Assembly (NCBI GenBank): GCA_015847255.1
Contig: JADLZK010002577.1
Location: forward strand, 62,001 to 126,000
DNA from: Hyparrhenia diplandra
Taxonomy: Eukaryota > Streptophyta > Magnoliopsida > Poales > Poaceae
DNA length: 64,000 nucleotides
Direction: 5' to 3'
Shown here: positions 59,216 to 64,000 of the stretch, piece by piece
How the letters are laid out: every line of letters starts with the position of its first letter
How positions within the stretch are numbered: position 1 is the stretch's first letter
The notes under the pieces: model-generated
Seen by the model: the letters and a program-made list of their open reading frames with translations, nothing else
Database searches by the model: none
What the model was told of the DNA's origin: nothing
Position numbers and translations under genes: made by a program

Positions 59216-59680
59216 ATGTCTTCCGAGTCCCCAAAGAAGTTGCCACTTTTGGACGACGAGGAAAACCGAAACAGGACTATGAACAACGAAGGAGACGGCG
59301 GAGGAATCTCATGGTTGACAGCGCTGGGGTTTGGGTTCCTGACGTTCAACTCGGGCATGGCGATCTACCGCTCAGACCGCGACCTCGGGTCGATCGCGTT
59401 CGTCGGCGGGTCGTACGTGGACCTGGTCCTGCTGTTCCTGTGCCTGCGTCTGTTCGAGAGGACGCCGCGGGACTCGCCTCGCCGCGGGTGGCTCAAGGCC
59501 TGTGTCTGGGCGCTGACCACGCTGCTCACAGTCATGTTCTCCTACAAGGTGGCTGCCATCATGCCTCCGATGGTGGCTCTCCTTGTGTGGGCGATGGCGT
59601 TCGCCACCGTCGCCGGCGGCTTCTACGCGTTTTTCATCCATCAGGACAAGGAGGCCCTGGTGGAGGCGCAGTACCGCTAG
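59216..59680 (+). CDS. Small membrane protein, DUF6490-type
   Basis: 154 residues from ATG 59216. An upstream GTG at 59177 is in frame but is not a plausible start. The N-terminal 30 residues are acidic and hydrophilic (PKKLPLLDDEENRN). Four hydrophobic segments follow: WLTALGFGFLTFNSGMAIY, VGGSYVDLVLLFLCLRLF, ACVWALTTLLTVMFSYKVAA and MVALLVWAMAFATVAGGFY. The C-terminus is short and charged. The order and length fit a plant-specific family of four-helix membrane proteins of unknown function that I assign to DUF6490 from memory. Codon use is GC-rich and there is no frame damage. It is a single coding exon. It is not related to the two larger membrane proteins in this window. Confidence 0.75.
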   Translation: MSSESPKKLPLLDDEENRNRTMNNEGDGGGISWLTALGFGFLTFNSGMAIYRSDRDLGSIAFVGGSYVDLVLLFLCLRLFERTPRDSPRRGWLKACVWALTTLLTVMFSYKVAAIMPPMVALLVWAMAFATVAGGFYAFFIHQDKEALVEAQYR

Positions 59681-61369
59681 ATGGCTCTGCCATGCGCCGG
59701 CCGCGTTTCAACTTCAGGAGCTACATGAACAATAGTCGCTGCAGCTGTTTGTATGGTATCGTAACAAGTGTGTCGTGTACGCGTGTTCAATAATAAGTTG
59801 TTTATGAACCCCCGGTTTGGTTTAAACATCCTCGACCCCTTGACTTTGCTAGGGGAACTTGTGTGGTTGCTGTGCTGTCATTCTTCATGCCTGCATCGAT
59901 CGATCTTGTTCCATCGTCTGAAGCTTTTTGTTTATCAGATGTCTCCGAAGAGACCGAGCGCGTCTATCTGTTTTAAAGCTCCGCTCCATGCGCGGCATGG
60001 GTTGGTCCGGCGCATTTTCGTAGAACCGACGACATGTTCAACTTGACGTGAAATGGTCTGAACCTATCTCCAATCCTTTAATTTGGCCGAGCGTGTTTGT
60101 TTTAAGGGTCTGCTCCATGGGTTGGTCCGGCGCATTTTCGAAGAACCGACATGTTTTAAGCCTGTTGGTGGCGTTTGTTTTTGAGTCATAGCATGGATCG
60201 CACCGTCGTCAATTCTGGAAGGTCTCAGTGGGGGTTTTATGTTATAGTTTTCAACACATTCATATTTTGTAAACATTGCAGACTCATAAAAAAATTTTAT
60301 ATCCCTTTCTTCATCATCAATACGATTTACAATGTGAGTAAATTATAATAAATCCGTATATATTTTTTTTTGAGCAGATAATAAATCCGTATATGTGTCA
60401 CCAACTCATTCCTCTACATTCCCTAAAAAAAACTCATTCCTCTACAAACCATCGGATAGCACGGCCCAGTGGACCAAACCAAACAAACCATCAGACAGCA
60501 CGGGCCGTGTACCGAACTAGGCCCTGTGTGGATATACGGATTATTATTGTCTTGATTTATTCACATTATTGTTTGATGTAATCTCAAAAGATATATTATT
60601 GTCTTGTGCCTTGTTTATATACTTTTACTCTATCGCTAGATTAAAAAAACAACAAGACAATCGTTATCTTCTAGCCTGCCGTACATGCACTCCAAAGCGC
60701 TATGAAATTCATGTGAATCTGTAATGTGAATCTGTAAGCCGCGGTTTCATGAATCCGTCCACGGTCCACCGCGTGTGGTTGCCTCACGCCATGTGTTGCT
60801 TGCACTCACCGGCGTGTAAAACTATGAGAAGCTTCGTTTTCAAACATTGATGTACACGTAATGGCGGCTTATCTAGTCGGTCACAGACTCATGGGTAGAA
60901 TGTGTAAGACAATGTCTGACACGCAAGGCCGCAATTCATCGAGACGCCGCCATGAATTTCCTAGCAATCGCGGTCGCAGTCATGGCTGTACACGCAATTA
61001 CTCTGCAATACTGCTCATTATCTGTGGGGCGTCACCCCAAGACACATCACACATGCAATTGCTTTCTGCTTTCGTGAAAGATATAGATGAGGACGAGCTC
61101 AATACTGTTGGCGGGACTTCTCGATCGATCTGTGTTCTGTGGTGGCACCGCCAAAAACATTTCATTCGAGGAGAAGATATATGATTGAGCTGGACTCCAT
61201 TGGAATTGATCGATGGGATGATTGATCAAACTGAGTTGGCGGTTTTACCTACCTCATATATAATAACGTTTCATATCGAAGTCAAGAGGCTCACAGTTAA
61301 AGTGGTAAAAAGGTCATTCGGTTTCGGCTACCACCGCAGGATTTAAATCACGGGTGTGATACCATTTTT
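59681..61369. other. 3' flank with a direct repeat, no further gene
   Basis: The likely 3' UTR runs to about 59800. Two copies of a unit containing TGGGTTGGTCCGGCGCATTT and GAACCGAC lie at about 59957-60040 and 60090-60155. The remainder is AT-rich with short ORFs of no known type. Confidence 0.5.
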
Positions 61370-62290
61370 TAAAAAAAATTTAGAGACCAGGTCCCGATCC
61401 AATATGTCCCCCCCGAAGATAACCCGCAAATAAGGCGATTATTTGCGGCTTTGTTAAAAATCATATTGTTCCGGGTTAACCATATCACCTAACAAACTGC
61501 ACTTGCACCCACAAGGATCATGGATTTCATTTTTTTCTGTTTATCCCTTGTAACCAGTCCAGTAAATAAATTGTGAACACTAGTCGGAGGTATTATAACA
61601 GTTTGCCACACAAATCCTGAAAAGTGACAATCAAAGAATAGATGTTGTATAGTCTCGTCAGAAGAGCAAAAACAATACTTTCTATTTTCTTACAATCGCC
61701 GCCTTGCTAAATTGTTCTTTATTAAGATTACTCCCTTATATAAATACCATAAAAACTTTATTTTTGAGTGGTAATTTCAATTTCAAATTGTATTGTTACA
61801 AGGTAACGTTTGTGCATCTAAAACAACTCTGTACATGGATTTAACCAAGAACAATCCATCTTGATATAGCTCACAGATGAAACGATCCCTATGCCATGCT
61901 TGTAAGTTAACAGCTACCAAAGATCTTCTGAAAGTCACATTCAACAGTGTCGTAGAGAACACCGTTCTTACAGTAGCGCTTTTCTTGTTGACAATGTTGT
62001 ATAGCGTGGGAAAGAGATATTTTAAAGAACGTGATCTTATCCACGAGTCCTCCTAAAATCGCACTTGAGATCCATCACCTAGATCAAACTTGTCCAATGG
62101 CAAGAACTCCTCCTTGACTTTCATTAGACCAGCCTAAAATTGGGAGTCCTCAGACATGTATTGAACAGTCTTATCTCTTAAATATTTGTTCCTAAGCAAA
62201 CGTTGCGAAAGTTCATCACCATTCAACAACCTATTTGCTAATGAAAACTAAGGTTGATTGACCAACAAATTTGAACTGCATGGTCTAGGT
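61370..62290 (-). mobile_element. LINE (L1-type) reverse-transcriptase C-terminal remnant
   Basis: On the minus strand, in shifting frames, the zf-RVT region is readable: LKLKLPLKNKVFM, YKGVILIKNNLAKRR, then CFCSSDETIQHLFFDCHFSG and FVWQTV, followed by VIWLTRNNMIFNK. These are the conserved C-terminal blocks of plant L1-type ORF2. Stops and frameshifts occur throughout, so it is dead. The catalytic reverse-transcriptase core is not present in the window. Confidence 0.75.
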
Positions 62291-62495
62291 GCTAAATAGA
62301 CCAAAATTAATTAGCGCTTAAATTCGAGCAAATTTTGTTATCTCCGACTCATATATTCCATCATCACTGGCAGATGAAGTATAGCCACGAGATTCACCAA
62401 AGTAGAGATGGGCCAAAATTGGATAACTCTACGAGAAAAAAAAAAAAGTAACAAAAGAAGCAAAAAGTAAACGAATGGACTTTGTAACCAGATAT

Positions 62496-63420
62496 GGAAA
62501 AAGTCCACATTCCTCCCCCCAACTATCACGAAGTTCACTTTTCCTCCATCAACTCCAAACCGGACAAACCGCCTCCCTCAACTTTTCAAACCATGCATTT
62601 TTCCTCCCTCGAGTGGTTTTGAGGGCGGTTTTTGCTACAGTAACCACGGGTTTGGTGCAGTAACCATGGTTTGCTACAGTACCAGCACCTTTGCATTTTT
62701 TAAAAAAAATTTTTTTGGTTGAATCTTTGAAAAAAACATAGTAAATCATAGAAAAATCATAAAATAAAAATCCGATTTTGTTGGACTCCACATGAGTAGA
62801 TCTACACAGTGAATATATAATATGATATGCTTTAGTACAAAGTTTTTTGCTATGAAAGTTTTGTCTTTTTCTTTTTCATTTATTTGGGTGAATCTTTGAA
62901 AAAATCATAGAAAATCATAAAATAGAAAATCCAATTTTGTTAGACTCCACATGAGTAGATCTACACAGTGAATATTTAATATGATATGCTTTAGTACAAA
63001 GTTCTACACGGTGAATATATAATTAATTAAAATAATTCATAGCTGCAGGCTTCTATAATTATTTTGTTGAACTAAAAGTATACCATATTATATGTTCATT
63101 TTGTGTAGATCTACTCATGTGGAGTCTAACAAAATTAGATTTTCTATTTTTTAATTCTTCTGTGATTTACTATGATTTTTTAAAGATTCAGTCGGATTTT
63201 TTTTTAAAAAAGGAAAAGGCAAAGGTGATGGTACTGTAGCAAACTATGGTTTCTTGTACCAAACCCGCGGTTATTGTAGCAACCGCCGTCAAAAACCGCC
63301 GAGGGAGGAAAAATGCATGGTTTGAAAAGTTGAGGGAGGCGATTTGTCCGGGTTTTGGAGTTGAGGGAGGAAAAGTGAACTTCTCGCGATAGTTGGGGGA
63401 GGGAATGTGGACTTTTTTCC
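62496..63420. mobile_element. Palindromic Mutator-like (MULE) non-autonomous element
   Basis: Begins GGAAAAAGTCCACATTCCTC and ends GGGAATGTGGACTTTTTTCC. The terminal inverted repeats extend more than 200 bp inward. Flanks ACCAGATAT (62487-62495) and ACCAAATAT (63421-63429) are 9-bp copies with one mismatch, the size made by Mutator-type transposases. The centre holds an imperfect tandem duplication around GACTCCACATGAGTAGATCT and an inverted copy of the same motif. No transposase. Confidence 0.8.
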
Positions 63421-63429
63421 ACCAAATAT

Positions 63430-64000
63430 AGAGTTTTTCAATAGCTAATGCAAATGTAAAACCGGGCCTTTGTAACCTATTTAGCTGGGCGGAAACATCT
63501 GCCAAAAGTCCTGGTTGGACTTAGAGATTTTCGCAGGATCGAGCTCAGTAATGGGCCGAATAGACGATTTCAAAAAAAAAAAAAGGGCCGAATAGACCAG
63601 GAAACATCCAGTCTCATGAAGAGTCCGTCACATTTGCCAGCGGAAGGCCTAGCTTAGCCGGAAACGTGGCCGCACGTTAACTCGGCTGGGCTATAACGGC
63701 TCGCGAAGAGCCGCTTCATCAGAAAGAAAAAAAGTCAGTTCAAAAAAAAAAAAAAAAAAAAAGTCCATTAATTTTCGTTCTTTTTTTTTTTTTTTTTTTT
63801 GCGATAACATTAATTTTCATTCAACCTTCTGAATTCTCGTTATTTATATTTTAATTTTTCTTCCTCAATCAAACTTTAAAACATGATGATCCGTCTTGAT
63901 CCTTCAGTGCTGATTGCCAACCTTTTCATTAAGCTGCATCACGCCTTGACCTGCCAATTTCCAACCCAACCTTTCAACAACTTACTAATGTGCATATGTA
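63430..64000. other. End of window, no gene recognised
   Basis: Short A runs and a paired A-tract and T-tract (63737-63802) could fold back on each other. Otherwise nothing I can name. Confidence 0.4.

Overview
The window is nuclear DNA of a grass (Poaceae). It combines GC-rich exons, short introns, 5'-UTR introns, a PPR gene, dense Stowaway and Tourist-type MITEs, Ds-like hAT elements, SIRE-type Copia and Gypsy LTRs, and L1-type LINE remnants. I see no prokaryotic, organellar or viral operon structure. The species cannot be fixed from the sequence. Two degraded single-copy-type genes beside intact genes would fit a polyploid losing duplicates, but that is inference.

Layout. 1-2590 is the 3' end and LTR of a SIRE-type Copia element. 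3403-6426 (minus) is a ten-exon GPN2/QQT1 GTPase gene with a nonsense codon and a frameshift; it carries two U12-type introns, one of them AT-AC. It shares a 225-bp promoter region with an intact intronless PPR gene (6652-8124, plus). 9501-20147 is a decayed inverted repeat whose arms flank an EDR4-like zinc-ribbon gene (12897-16326) with five single-base indels. A truncated LINE with 31-bp target duplications interrupts the right arm, and a hAT-like element interrupts the left arm. 20410-24590 (minus) and 33867-39304 (plus) hold two members of one uncharacterised multi-pass membrane protein family. Both models have a 5'-UTR intron and a phase-0 intron at the same place. About 9 kb of Gypsy remnants, a 0.7-kb direct repeat pair and MITEs lie between them.

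39.3-58.5 kb is almost entirely repeats: perfect 23-bp and 37-bp tandem arrays, several MITEs, an 885-bp Ds-like element with perfect 8-bp TSDs, a 1,377-bp solo LTR with perfect TATTG TSDs, a second SIRE-type LTR on the minus strand, and a short AT-rich satellite-like array. 59216-59680 is an intact small membrane protein gene of DUF6490 type. The window ends with a minus-strand LINE reverse-transcriptase remnant and a 925-bp palindromic Mutator-like element with 9-bp TSDs.

The four intact genes (PPR, two paralogous membrane proteins, DUF6490) are single units that share no obvious pathway; this is ordinary eukaryotic gene order. Because the intact genes show no indels, the lesions in GPN2 and EDR4 look like real decay rather than general sequencing error. 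No computation was run. All alignments were done by eye, so repeat boundaries are approximate unless a TSD is stated.
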